The notes under the pieces: model-generated
What the model was told of the DNA's origin: nothing
Database searches by the model: none
The model's input: the letters and a program-made list of their open reading frames with translations, nothing else
From: Schistosoma haematobium
Lineage: Eukaryota; Platyhelminthes; Trematoda; Strigeidida; Schistosomatidae
DNA: 64,000 nt
Assembly (NCBI RefSeq): GCF_000699445.3
Contig: NC_067198.1
Span: 42,029,691 to 42,093,690 of the forward strand
Direction: 5' to 3'
Translations under genes and position numbers: made by a program
Shown here: piece after piece, positions 33,781 to 45,103 of the stretch
Layout: each line of letters starts with the position of its first letter
Numbering within the stretch: the first letter of the stretch is position 1

Positions 33781-34086
33781 ACAGTGATTAAAATAGGTAT
33801 TTACATTAGTGTGTAAGAGACATGTGGTGTGAAACGAAAAGTGTTAAGATAACAGATTGTGTGTATACGTAAGTGAGAAGAAATTTCATTCAACTATATA
33901 TTGTCTTCGGTTTGTGTCTATTAAGAAAAACATATCATTTTATATATGAAATGAATCAAAAATGTCACAGGATGCATTAAATGAAGATAAATAAACAAGA
34001 TAAAAGACTGAATTCAAAGAGGAATGTATTTGTAATTGAAAGTTTGTGTTATTTTAATGTTCCAGTCAATTCACTTGGTATTGTTT

Positions 34087-34350
34087 GGCTTGTATCTTCC
34101 CATTGAGGTTTAAGACTGCAATTGATCAGTCTGTTATTGGCATATGTGAATACTGTGAGTATGCCTCGATATTACCTTAATTCACAAGCTATTTGTAAGC
34201 AATGATGGATAGTGGCTAGCAGTGGAATCCAGGACGCTCGTTTCGTCCTATATGGGACTCGTCAGCTGGATGTACCTGCATCTCATAGAGTTGATGTTCA
34301 CTCTGGGACTCGAACCCAGTACCATTCGCTCCCAGTCAATTGTTTAACAC
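34087..34350 (-). repeat. Sm-alpha-like hammerhead repeat, intact ribozyme
   Basis: In minus orientation: B box (GGGTTCGAGTCCC), then the hammerhead at 34227-34271, then the tail to 34087. The ribozyme has a 6-bp stem I (ATCCAG/CTGGAT), core CTGACGA (position 7 is free in hammerheads), stem II GTCC/GGAC, GAAAC and a minimal stem III ACG/CGT. Cleavage is predicted after the C complementary to 34233. It corresponds closely to the Sm-alpha ribozymes known from schistosomes. Confidence 0.8.
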
Positions 34351-34439
34351 ATTCAGACAAGATAACTGATTTGAACCGTTGGATGTATTATCTATTGATT
34401 AGTTAGTGTGATATAGATAGCTAGAATGGAATAAAGAGT

Positions 34440-35105
34440 TCAAATTTACTTATGGCACAGCTAGTTGTATTCCATCTCTCCTATTAATACTGTTTGGATT
34501 AGCCCATATATGTAGGGCTTCGGCTGTTAGTCTTTGTGGATAATTCTTGCGCCATTGAAATCGATTGTATGACCCGATTCTATCGAGTGTAATGCTATCG
34601 CCGATTTGTTCTCAAGTTTCCTTACATCATCTGAGGATTTAGGAATGTACTTTGAGCACAGTTTGTGTTCCTTCACCCTCACATCCAGTTGCCTTGATGT
34701 TTCACCTACATACGTTGCATTACAGTCATTACATTTGATTTCATAAACACAATTCGGATGTTGTTCATCCTTGTGTATTGGATCTTTGATTCTTACTAGT
34801 TTTGATCTTAGAGTATTGTTTGTTCGAAAGAATACTCTTATATTTTGAAGAGTTAGAATGATTCTGATCTCTTCTGAAATACCTTTACGATATGGGATCA
34901 CCACTGTGTTAATCCATTCTTTTTGCCTGACTTTTTTTTTAATAATATCATTTTGTTCTTCATTCTTAATTATTCTTTTAATAAAATCCTTTGGATAATT
35001 ATTCATTATTAGAGTGGATACAATTAAATTCATTTCCATTTTTATATCATCTGGTTCAGTGACAAGTTTTTTGACTCTGGTGATCAAATTTTTGGCTACT
35101 GTCAC
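34440..35105 (-). pseudogene. Penelope-like element C-terminal fragment (PLE-D)
   Basis: The 192-codon frame ending at 34527 encodes the region before and including a GIY-YIG nuclease: CVYEIKCNDCNATYVG ETSRQLDVRVKEH and later ALHSIESGHTIDF. After ARIIHKD the frame shifts by one base; the continuation NYPQRLTAEALHIWANPNSI then runs to about 34448. The RT part is absent. It is a third PLE family, distinct from PLE-A, -B and -C in sequence. Confidence 0.75.
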
Positions 35106-35117
35106 TTTGGTAGAGTA

Positions 35118-35568
35118 ATCAAACGCAATGTCAGTGAACCGACGTCTGTCGGTATAAATTTATAACTTCAGTCAATCCACAATATTGAGCAACCATGATC
35201 TATTGTTTTTGACGAGTAACTACCCTACATCTAATATATTCGGACTTCAATTGTCACGGGTTCTCATTAGAAATCAGGTATGATCTGTCAAAATTAGTCA
35301 CTAATAATAAGTAGCGATCAGTACTTCTCAAATTGTCTTAGTTTGTAAAATTTACTGATAATTCTCCAGTTGATTGATCACTAATTAATGACTAGTGTCA
35401 TTGTGGTGTTTGAATAAACTAATGATTCATTTGTACTTGTTAAATGCTTGGTTTCAAATTCTAAATACAGTACATTCGTTCGTGCTTGTTTAGTACTTCT
35501 TGATTAAATTGAGTTATCTCTGTGATTCTTAGTTCGTACTATAATTCAAATACTCCTAATCATCACAG
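35118..35568 (+). mobile_element. Solo LTR, family C
   Basis: About 98% identical by eye to 29556-30003 in inverse orientation. It runs from about AAACGCAATGTCAG to ATCATCACA and contains an AATAAA-like signal (GAATAAACTAATG). No internal region is attached. Confidence 0.7.
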
Positions 35569-36023
35569 TCATCTATTTCTATTCCTCTAAGAAATGAACA
35601 AACTCTATCGATCATTTTCCAATGTGCCCACTAGTCTTATTAACTGAACATTAAATGCACTACGTTGAAATCTTAGGCGTTTGTAAGTAGTAGACTGGGA
35701 ATCCTGACCAATTTTATATATTGTAGTTAGTCTGTAAACAACATGTCATCCCTAACTATAAGTGAATCAATGGTCTAAATTAATGGATCAAAGTAATTGC
35801 TTTTATATTATCAATTATTATAAATTTTATAAAAATTTGTAAATAACAGAAAATTTCAAAATAAAACTAGAATTTACTAACAAGGGTTTTCTTCAACTGA
35901 GTGCAGTTAAACATATATGCATAGGTATCAGTGTCAAGGTTTGACTCACTTGTTTCAAATAAATTAAGTAGAGAGTTATTAATACATATATTTTGTTATA
36001 TCTTACTTGCTTACTAACTGACT
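35569..36023. other. Stretch with no gene recognised
   Basis: AT-rich sequence; no recurring element seen. Confidence 0.3.
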
Positions 36024-36600
36024 TACAGCTCTTACTTCTCGTGGAGAAGCATAGGCCGCCCGCCAGTACTCTCCATCCAATCCTGTCCTGGGCAATGCTT
36101 TCCAGATCTTTCCAGTTGTTATTTATCCTTTTTTATATCTGCTTTTATTTCCCGATATAATGTGTTCTTTAGCCTTCCTCTTTTCCGTTTCCCTTCAGGA
36201 TTCCAACTTAAGGCTTGCCTTGTAATGCAGTTTGGTGATTCCCCCAATGTATGTCCTAACCACATCCATCATTTTTTTCTAATTTCCTCTTCATCTGGAA
36301 CCTGGTTTTTCCTCTCCTACAGTAGGCTTTTGCTGATGGTATTCGGTCAATCGATTTTGAGTATCTTGCAAAGACATTTATGCATAAATACTTGTACCTT
36401 ATTGATGATGGCTTTGGTAGTTCTCCACGTTTCAGCTCCGTACAGTAGGACCGTCTTGACGTTCGTATTGAAGATTCTGACTTTGATATTACTTGAAAGT
36501 TGTTTTGAGTTTCATATGTTCTTCAACTGTATGAATGCAGCACTTGCTTTGCCAATCCTCGCCTTTATGTCAGCATCCGATCTGCCATGTTAATCGATTA
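36024..36600 (-). pseudogene. SR2-like LINE 3' end fragment
   Basis: Minus-strand 3' terminus and RT tail of an SR2-like element, with scattered frameshifts. The plus-strand frame 36162-36593 is only the antisense shadow of this remnant. Confidence 0.75.
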
Positions 36601-36627
36601 TGTTCCCGATATAAGTGGAAGATTGTT

Positions 36628-37410
36628 GTTGTCGTATCTTAATGAGTAGAAAAATTATATTTTTGACGTTTCGTGACTTAATGTAAGACATTTCTTCATT
36701 GTAAACAAGTAACCGAGTTAAATTAACACATGTTTAAAGGAAACAAGGCAGAATGTTTTTAGTACAATCAAAGTATTCCAACTCCACCTGGAGCTCCTAT
36801 GGGGCTACTACCTGTCCCAAGCTCGGATAAAAGAGGAGGGTCTGACATGGGATAAGCGACCCCATTCCTTATAAAACTATTTTACTAAAAAAACGCTGGC
36901 CAGAAAAAATAATTCAAACCATTTGAACTCTGTCCTGTGAGTTACAAGGTCTTCATTTAGAAGAGTTATGACGTCTCATGATGAAAACCGAATTCTTTCG
37001 GAAGTCACTGGGCTGATGACTCTTCTGACAACCAGAACAACCATTAATTTAGGTACATGAAATGTTCGTACAATGTGGGAGACCGCGAAACTTATTCAAG
37101 TTGCTGCTGAAATGAAAAGATACAACCTAGAGGTGTTTAGAATCAGTGAACCACATTGGATGCAGGTTGCACAGCAAAGACTAGCTTCAGGGGAGCTGCT
37201 GTTATACTCCGGTCATGAAAAAGAAAATGCTCCACATACATAACGAGTTGCACTGGCGCTATCCAAACAATCAAAATATTCTGCATTGTTACCTTTGTAC
37301 TATTTAAACTTGTGTTAATTTAATTTCGGTTATTTACTTACTCTAAAGAAGTGGCTTAATTTAAGTGACGAAACGTTAGAAATACAACTTTTCTACTCAG
37401 TAAATCACAA
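36628..37410. repeat. Inverted repeat enclosing an SR2-like 5' piece
   Basis: The left arm (36628-36757) and right arm (37272-37410) are reverse complements at about 80% by eye. Landmarks are GACGTTTCGTGACTTAATG on the left and AAGTGACGAAACGTTAG on the right. Between them sits the SR2-like 5' piece at 36775-37270. The arms resemble PLE-type terminal modules in style but are not matched to a PLE frame here. Confidence 0.55.
36775..37270 (+). pseudogene. SR2-like LINE 5' end only
   Basis: It holds the 5' module and the first third of the endonuclease (to about LLLYSGHEKENAPHT), with stops. It ends abruptly. A LINE copy that keeps its 5' end and lacks its 3' end is not what target-primed reverse transcription normally leaves. 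Confidence 0.75.
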
Positions 37411-37639
37411 AAAAATTTATTATCATATTGTTAATGCTTTATGTAATGTTAACAACCCTAATTATGCAGTTCATCAGATAAGTCTACTAGTTTCGACTAC
37501 ATTTGCACTGGACACTGTAAACAAATTCTAAATAACTGGTTTTACAAAAAAATGACAACAAAATTTAAATGATAATAATTTTAAATGAGAAATAAATAAC
37601 ACTACAGACATTAATATCAGAAGGGGTTTTTGTGGATAA

Positions 37640-37960
37640 TATATTCATTTTAATAGTTGAGATCATGAATCAATTAAAGCTAGATCATCATAAAAACCTG
37701 GATGAACTAGACGGTCATTTCGTTCTGTCGTGGGACTCCTCAGCAGTACGCATCCACGATCCCGTCTCACGAGGTCCGAACCCAGGACCTATCGGTCTCG
37801 CGCGCGAACGCTTAACCTCTAGACCACTGAGTTGACCGGCATCCGACGGTGTTAATGTCTAAATTCAACCAATCTACGAAGTTGCGCCACCGTCCACCAT
37901 TATCATGAGTGAGTTACTATCTCACAACAGACTTGGTTGAACTCCACTGGTCAGTAAACA
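37640..37960 (-). repeat. F2 hammerhead SINE, near full length
   Basis: Minus strand. The tRNA-like region has a good A-box region (AGTGGTCTAGAGGTTAAGCG) and B box (GGGTTCGGACC). The ribozyme (about 37704-37749) keeps CTGAGGA, but its stem II second strand is GAAC and stem I is weakened. Confidence 0.7.
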
Positions 37961-38491
37961 TATGTTCATAAAAAGTATCAAGCTTTAGAATACTAGTTAA
38001 ATGAATGTCATAAACTGAAAATTGACCATAACTAATTACATGGTACTTTTGTTTCATAATAACTCTTGATTATTTAATTAATCAATCATTATTCAATTAT
38101 ATCTGTGATTTAGTATCTAATTACGTCATTATTATCTAATTACTCACTAGTTTAACTGAAAGATCTGAAGCCTACGGGAATAAAACTTTTGGAGTATGAA
38201 ATTTATTCTAGTAATTCCTACTCCTTTCTTTGCCCTCTTCCATCAATGAAAGACGTAATTCTAAACACTCATTGGGAATTTTATGTTCGGACCAGTGAAA
38301 CGGTAACTTTTCAATTTCAATTTCAATGTTCACTTCTTACTACGCCAGTTTTCTTCATGTTATATTTCTTTTTTCAAACTATGAGTCTGAAATCTTTTTG
38401 AGATAGTTGTAGTTTTTGGATTTTCATTAGAGGTAGATTCTATCAAGCAGTTAGCAGTCTGTAAAGACTAAAATTTACTTCACTTTCTTTT

Positions 38492-39990
38492 AATTCTGAG
38501 AACCATCAGGCAAATGAAGAGTGGGAAAGCAATAGAACCTGACAATATTTTAGCTGAAGCATTGAAGTCAGACACAGAGGTAACTGCAAAGATACTACAT
38601 GTCCTGTTCAGAAAGATTTGTGTGAAGGAACAAGTACCACAGACATACTGGGATGAAGGATACCTCATCAAGAAGATCTGAACTAGTGTGAGAACTAAAG
38701 AAGCATCACATTACTATTAGTAACAGAAAAAGTTTTTAACAGAGTGTTGCTGAACCGTATGAAAGAGTGAGCACATGCTCAACTTCGAGAAAAACGAGAC
38801 GGATTCCTTGTGAATCGGTTGTGTACAGATCAAATCACAACACTACGGATCATCGTTGAACAATCACTTGAATGAAAATGATCACCATACATCAACTCCC
38901 TTGACTATGAGAAGGCGTCTGATAGTGTGGATAGGAGAAACGTATGTAAATGTTCTTCGACACTGTGGTGTACCTGAGAAAATCGTCAAAATCAACCGGA
39001 ATTCATACGATGGACTACAGTGCAAAGTTGTGCATGAAGGCAGCTGACAGACGCATTCCAAGTGAGGAACGGAGTCAGGTAAAGTTGTTTACTTTCCCCC
39101 ATCCTCTTTCTTCTTGTGGTTGACAGGATTATGAAGACCTCGACATCTGAGGGGATGCATGGAATACAATGGACAGTCTAGATACAACCAGAAGATTTGC
39201 ACTTTGCAGATGACGTAGCTCTTCTGTCTCATACGGAGCAACAAACGCTGATGTAGAAAACTAGTGTAGCAGTATCCTCTACATCAGTAGACCTCCACAG
39301 ATACAAAGTAGAAATCAAGATCCTAAAATACAGCACGGGGAATACTAACCCAATCACTCTTGATGGGGAAGCTCTGAAAGAGGTGAAAACGTTTGCGTAC
39401 CCACCTGAGCAGCATTACTGATGAAAGAGGAGAATCTATTGCAAATGTGAATGCACGGATCGGAAAAGCAAGGACATCACTTCTACAACTGAAGAATACC
39501 TGCTGCTCAAAAAACTGTCAGCCAACAACAAAATCAGAATTTTCGGTATAAAAGTCAAAACAGTTCCATTATACGAAGCCAAAACTTGGAGAACCACTAC
39601 TATCAAGAGTACAAGTATTTATACACACTTGTCTACGCAAGATACCCAATGTCCGTTGGACGGATACCATCAGCGACAGCCTATTGTGGGAGAGAACAAA
39701 CCAGCTTCTGTCTGAAGAAGAAATTAGGAAAGGAAGTTGGAAGTGGATAGGACACATGTTGAGGAAGTCATTAAACTGCATCATGAGGCAAGCGTAAACT
39801 TGTAATGCTGAAGGGAAACTGAAAAGAGGAAGACCAGGGAACACACTGTGTCAGGATTTGGAAGCAGACATCAAAAGAATGAATGGCAACTGGAAACAAC
39901 TGGTAAGGACCGTTTAAGACAGAGTTGGATGGAAAATATTGGTGGGCAACCTATGCTCCTCGACGAGGGGTAACAGGCTTAAGTGCTCGG
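38492..39990 (+). pseudogene. SR2-like LINE fragment, old
   Basis: It covers the linker, RT and 3' end. Many frameshifts and stops are present. Recognisable bits are QMKSGKAIEPDNI (start), NSYDGLQCKVVHEG, FADDVALLS in a broken frame near 39200, and the CGACGAGGGGTAACAGGC end. It is more diverged than the 14191 copy and belongs to an older insertion. Confidence 0.75.
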
Positions 39991-40079
39991 TACATTGCTT
40001 GAGTTTGGTAAAACGAGTGAGTGGATAATGTTGAGGTTAGAAATAGTGTATTAGGTAAAAGTAGGATATTGGATGGTGA

Positions 40080-40570
40080 AGTTATAATAGTTCATAAACC
40101 GTGGTGGACATGTATGATTTATCCTTAATAGCATTTTATCTCAATAGACCATGTTTGCTGGATTAGGAATAGGTTTAAATAACTGTAGATGTGGTCAAAC
40201 AGAAACTTGGCACCAGTCTATGAGTCCATTAACTGATGGCTTAAGCCACGCTGGCTGATGTGAACAACCTGACCAGGGTCCACGTGTGAGTCAGTCAGTC
40301 GGCTACAACGTAGGACCATGTACATATATGTATCGGTCCAAGTTGCCACACCTCACTAGCACAACATGATGGACACCAAAATCATGGAAGTAGTCACTTC
40401 AATGATAGTAATGTATAAAAGAAAGTTTGTGTATAAGGATATAGTACACGGTTTAAGGGAAGACAAAGAATGTATACACCGACACCACGTGTGAACCACA
40501 ACTAGATGCTGACGACTACCGATGACATATGTCAAAATCGTTCACAATGGCGTATATCCACTTATTTTCC
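40080..40570 (+). pseudogene. Non-SR2 LINE fragment with internal interruption
   Basis: TETWHQSMSPLTDGLSHAG (about 40200-40256) and later DICQNRSQWRI (about 40530-40560) match the same RT tail as in 22640-23405. Between them, 40280-40440 resembles the 3' untranslated repeat of that LINE in the other orientation. Confidence 0.5.
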
Positions 40571-40998
40571 TCTCGATTTTGAATTACACTACTCACTCAT
40601 ATAAACATTTATACACTATCTTTATAAAGCTATTCTCAATGGTTTTTTCATTGTCATTGCTACCATATCATTGCAATCCTTTTACTCTACATGTTGTTTA
40701 ACTTTTCTTACACTATTAACAGATTATGCCATGTTGGGCCAACAGACTTCTCTGCCAGGCTCAACGCTGATAATGACTGATTGTGTTTGATTATCAATCA
40801 AATGACAGTGCTCTTCAGAGATTGCCAAGAGGTAATTAATTTCGGGTGGGTTCTAAATAAATTATTCAAATGTGTATATGCAAGTTAATGAGTAATGAAA
40901 TCAGATAGATTTAGGTTATGAAAATGTAAAAAATGTGAGGATATGTATTTCGTTACTTTATAATTGAAATGGCTATTAGATAATTTGATAGGGAAGTA
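40571..40998. other. Stretch with no gene recognised
   Basis: No frame or recurring element seen. Confidence 0.3.
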
Positions 40999-41300
40999 TC
41001 AGGAAGTGGTTAGATCCATTTCTTTTACATTTAGACCCCGGGTCTTTTGATTAGTAATGTAATCACTTGTATCATCTGGAGGATCAAAAACATAATAGCT
41101 TCTTAAGAAAGATCGATGGATCTTAACCTTGTAACTTGTTCGTACTAGGAGAGCTGTGTTAGAAATATTGACCACTGCAACTCCACTTATGTTAAACCAA
41201 GCTAGAATGGATTGGTAAAGACAAAGGAGCAAATTTCTAGAACATCTGTCAACGTTACCATCTCTAATGTGTTGTTGAATCTGACGATAGTTTATTGAAA
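40999..41300 (-). repeat. Dispersed repeat with a 77-codon frame
   Basis: The part at 41130-41300 matches 12540-12790 in inverse. The minus-strand frame 40999-41232 begins in the repeat (CLYQSILAWFNISGVAVVNI) and continues beyond it. I do not recognise the product. It could be a piece of a retroelement protein or noise. Confidence 0.4.
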
Positions 41301-41746
41301 ACAGAAATTATCATTTGCATATCTATATTTTAGTACAATAGTTACTTTAAATGATACGTAATTTATATAGATCTGTAAGTTAAAACAGACGAATAATGCA
41401 CTGAATACGCTTTCATTCAATTGTCCGATAGTCGTCAGGACTTCACCTCTATTAGTGAATAGTCTGAGTAAAATGCGGTAGGACATTACTCAATAAGGTA
41501 TATTTCATGTTACGCTGAAACCATTATCTACGTGAATGAAGATAAACTAAATGTCTAGCATACAACTGTATTTGTCAAATCTAAGGTCTAACAAAATATT
41601 AAAAACATTTCTGTACAAATGTATTAACAACTGGGCTGTCAAAATGTAAGTAAATCACAAAACAATTTGTTATGCTTATTTAGTTTACCTGCTTGAACTT
41701 TACTTTTTTCTTTCTCATGTTCACGAATATATCCAATTGGACATGG
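41301..41746. other. Stretch with no gene recognised
   Basis: AT-rich sequence; nothing supported. Confidence 0.3.
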
Positions 41747-42020
41747 TGTAGTGAAGGACAACACAGGCAGCGACACCCAAATTTATCAGAATACAAAATC
41801 ACACAATATCATAGTCAAATCTGAGAATCATACTGTAAATGCTTCATTTGCGAAACATCAATCTATTGTCTCAGACTTTACTGTTCCTTCGTTTCCACAC
41901 CAATCATTCTCTGTTCTCATTCTCTTCTCTTCGATCTTCTTAACCTTCTGTTACCAGACATTTCATTTTCAATTGATGATACATGCTACTTATATCTGTC
42001 GACATCAGTAGCATACATCA
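41747..42020. mobile_element. Solo LTR-like repeat, family B (inverse)
   Basis: It starts TGTAGTGAAGGACAACAC and runs to a TAGCATACATCA end. It is the reverse orientation of the copies at 6310 and 60191. Confidence 0.5.
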
Positions 42021-42475
42021 TCGCGGATATTGAGAAACTATTATCATATTGAATGCTTGATAACTTCTGATAAGTATTCACAGAGACTTCCATAATGATA
42101 AGTAGTAGACTATACTGATTGAAGGAAAAGATTTAGTTCACTCTCCAAAAGACATCAAACATTTAAGATAATACATTTATTCATAAATCGACTTTACCTT
42201 TACTTGGTGATTAATTAACATATATCCCATATAAGGGAAATACTCAAAATTACTACCAAAAAGAAACATATGCTGAATAACAATCACATTAAATGAATAC
42301 AAAGAATATTTTACAGGACAAACGTTACAATGAAATGAAATCAATATTATACCATAGAAACGATTAAGCTTAGATTAAATGAAGTCCAAATATGTGTTTG
42401 ATACTGTAGTAGGCAAGATCATTAATTCATAATCATCTATCAAATGAAATTAATCTCTTATTGATTGATTGATGT
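42021..42475. other. 3' flank of receptor 4, no gene seen
   Basis: AT-rich sequence with no frame or repeat recognised. Confidence 0.3.
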
Positions 42476-43522
42476 TTAGTTACGATGAGTAGTTAATGGT
42501 TTAAGTAAGATTTGTTTAAACTTATTAATACGAAAACAATACAAAACAATATTCAATGATGATTGAAGAAAAATTAAAGTCCATCCGATATTCAAAAAAA
42601 GTAATAAGAAACGAAGAAATTCTTCGGATATTTGAAGATTTTGACGATGTAAAGTGATTGTTAAAAGATAAGCGATTACACATGGTAATGCACATAAAAA
42701 TGCAAAAGTATGAAGGACAAGCATTGTGATAATACGTGAATTATTAATCATTTTTGATGTTTGTGTATCCGTTGGTTGAAGACGACCACGTGACCAACGT
42801 ATCACTTTCACTAAGAAAAATGTATCAATCATAATGACAATTAAAAATTGTGTTAGACATGTGTATGAAAATAAAGCTTGATAAATGATTAAGAGATCAA
42901 TGTTGTGTTTATGCCAACATAGTTTACGATTGATTATAAGAATCAAATCACTATTGATGGAAATGGGTAATGACATTATAATAGTTATAATGAAGACTGT
43001 GCTGATTATTATCCAGACAATATATTTGGAATATCTCCTAAAGATTAATGGTTTATGAATTAACAACAAACGATCGAATGCCATTATTAGAAAGATATTT
43101 CCACGAAAAATACATGTAACCGATTGAAAGAACATATACAATTTACAACTAGTAGTTGATGTTAATGAAATGAAATAATATACATTTCCTGATGTTGCAA
43201 ATGGTAAACCAAATGTAGGAAACCAACGTAACCATCCAATAGTGATAAGTATTGAAATATCTGATATAGCAAGAACACCTAGATATACAAATTGTCTATT
43301 ATGTTGCACTAGATAATATAGAAATATTATAGCAACAATACAATTAGAAATCAAATCGAAGACTCCAATCAATGGGAATACATAAGCCATAAAACTTCCA
43401 AGAAATATTGAAATATCACATAATATTTTACTGGCATTTGGATGTCCTTGTTCTACCATCATACAATCAAGTAAAGTGTCTAATGGTGTATAGAAATCAG
43501 TAGAATTAAATTTGGCTCTCAT
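42476..43522 (-). CDS. Orphan rhodopsin-like GPCR 4, PROF1-like
   Basis: 348 codons from the ATG at 43520-43522; a three-codon extension upstream starts with TTG and was rejected. Intronless, with the same layout and residue numbers as receptor 2: N60, D88, Cys126, Cys202, DRL (150-152), P280, SSLNIVLY. Sequons lie at N6 and N29. Tracts of hundreds of bases are identical to receptor 2, including 288 bp from loop 1 through TM4, whereas the N-terminus, the TM2 end, loop 2 and the TM6-7 face differ. This mosaic fits gene conversion between inverted paralogues 31 kb apart. Ligand unknown. Confidence 0.88.
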   Translation of the reverse strand: MRAKFNSTDFYTPLDTLLDCMMVEQGHPNASKILCDISIFLGSFMAYVFPLIGVFDLISNCIVAIIFLYYLVQHNRQFVYLGVLAISDISILITIGWLRWFPTFGLPFATSGNVYYFISLTSTTSCKLYMFFQSVTCIFRGNIFLIMAFDRLLLIHKPLIFRRYSKYIVWIIISTVFIITIIMSLPISINSDLILIINRKLCWHKHNIDLLIIYQALFSYTCLTQFLIVIMIDTFFLVKVIRWSRGRLQPTDTQTSKMINNSRIITMLVLHTFAFLCALPCVIAYLLTITLHRQNLQISEEFLRFLLLFLNIGWTLIFLQSSLNIVLYCFRINKFKQILLKPLTTHRN

Positions 43523-43894
43523 AATAAACAAAGCTATTTGTTTCTTTTCAATTTAATCTTAATTCTAAATATTGTCGTCAATTCGAAGAGTGATCTAGTC
43601 AAATAAAGTGAATTCTTTTTTTGTTGTTGTGATATTCAATAATAATCTTTCCTGGTGATTATTATTGAATACACCCAAATATAATTTCGTTGATTAGAGC
43701 TTGTTAACTATGATGAAACTTATAGTTGAATTTTTTTTGTGAATCTAATTGGTGACTATAGATAGACTGATTTTGTTTATTAAAATGGACCATTTGATTT
43801 GTTTTGTTTGTTTTTTCATTTATGTTCTATTATTGTCTGTAGAGAATGGGATATTCATTAAGTATTACCAATTATATAATTGTTTCATTTCAAA
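43523..43894. other. 5' flank of receptor 4, no gene seen
   Basis: T-rich and AT-rich sequence with no box I can assign. Confidence 0.3.
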
Positions 43895-43985
43895 TTCATA
43901 GATGCACACTGCTGAGGAGTCCCACAATAGGACGTTATGACTGTCCAGTTCTTCCAGGTTTTCAATCGTGGTCTAATATCATTCA
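43895..43985 (+). repeat. F2 hammerhead SINE fragment
   Basis: Stem I and core (ACACTGCTGAGGAGTCCC) are kept and stem II is intact, but GAAAC is replaced by GTTAT, so the ribozyme is dead. Confidence 0.65.
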
Positions 43986-44330
43986 GCAAACTTCAGAAGA
44001 CTGTAGTTCAGCTGTTTACTAATTACCGTGAAGGATTACAAGGTATCGACCTGATGTCTCGTATCAATGAGATATTTGGTGATTGCAGTGTTTAGATTCT
44101 TTCTTTCTCTTGTTTTGAGGCTTTTTTGGAACATGTTCAAAAATCTGTTTGGTCAATGTAGCTGCTTTGGCAGATACACGTAAATTTATAAATACACTTG
44201 ATGATAACATGAAAGGGGTGCTAGTCAACCTTTGATTGAGTTATTGACATGTTATTTTATACAGAATTGTAAGTTTGGCTGCCGGATAAGTTCTGGCTAG
44301 AGCAGTGTTCCGTATCCTGTTGATATACAC
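43986..44330 (-). pseudogene. PLE-A C-terminal remnant
   Basis: It aligns with 53837-54207 of the intact PLE. The minus strand keeps pieces of the nuclease region (around CIYKFTC and SSYIG) with deletions and stops. Confidence 0.7.
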
Positions 44331-44697
44331 TCATATACTTATAAATAATATCTGCTGGATTGATATTATATTATGAATTGTTCTAATTAATTATTCTAAC
44401 TTATTTATTTATTGAAATCTTATTGTTAGAATTGCATGAAACCTATCACTGTTAACCATTTAGTACTTTTTACTTAATTGTGTAGCTTATACAAAAACCA
44501 GTTACTTCGAAGGGGGTCATAGATCAAAAACCAATAATTAGAAAGGAGTGATTGCTCTACAACTGTTCTCGTGTGGATTTCAAAGGACTTCCATTAAAAA
44601 ATAAACTCTTAAACTTATTTGGCAAACTCTAAAGTTATTTGTGTTTCTATAATATTTGAGTCAAATCAGTCATGTTTTTGATATTCTCTAACAATAT
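44331..44697. other. Stretch with no gene recognised
   Basis: AT-rich sequence; nothing supported. Confidence 0.3.
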
Positions 44698-45103
44698 GCT
44701 TAGCCATTTTTATTAGTGCATTCCCTAAGTACAGCCATCTACTTGCTGTCACTTTACATTAACACTGTCTCTAGCAACCTTAACTAATTTGAATATTTAA
44801 CATCAACAGTATATCACTGTGTCACATGACACATACATTTTGGTAGACCTGATTGACATATTTTGGTAATTACTGCTTTGTTGTTCCGTGCTCTCTGTTT
44901 TCGTTTTAATTTCTCTAATTCTAGATAATTATCATTAATTCGATCTGGCACAGGAAATGACCTTAATTACTCCGTTCATAAATCAACAGGCTGTCCATTT
45001 AAGAAAAATTAAAAGTTGCCGGCTGATGTATTGGATCTCTGTAATACATGTACTAACTAAACAATTACTGAACTAGCATACTTAAAACTTTCTTCTATCA
45101 CAT
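44698..45103 (+). repeat. LINE 3' UTR fragment
   Basis: The reverse complement of 24140-24543 at about 88% by eye. It is 5'-truncated and directly abuts the SR2-like copy at 45104. Confidence 0.6.

Noticed and set aside
36162..36593. 143-codon plus-strand protein
   Set aside because: It is the antisense of an SR2-like 3' fragment that has homologues on the other strand.
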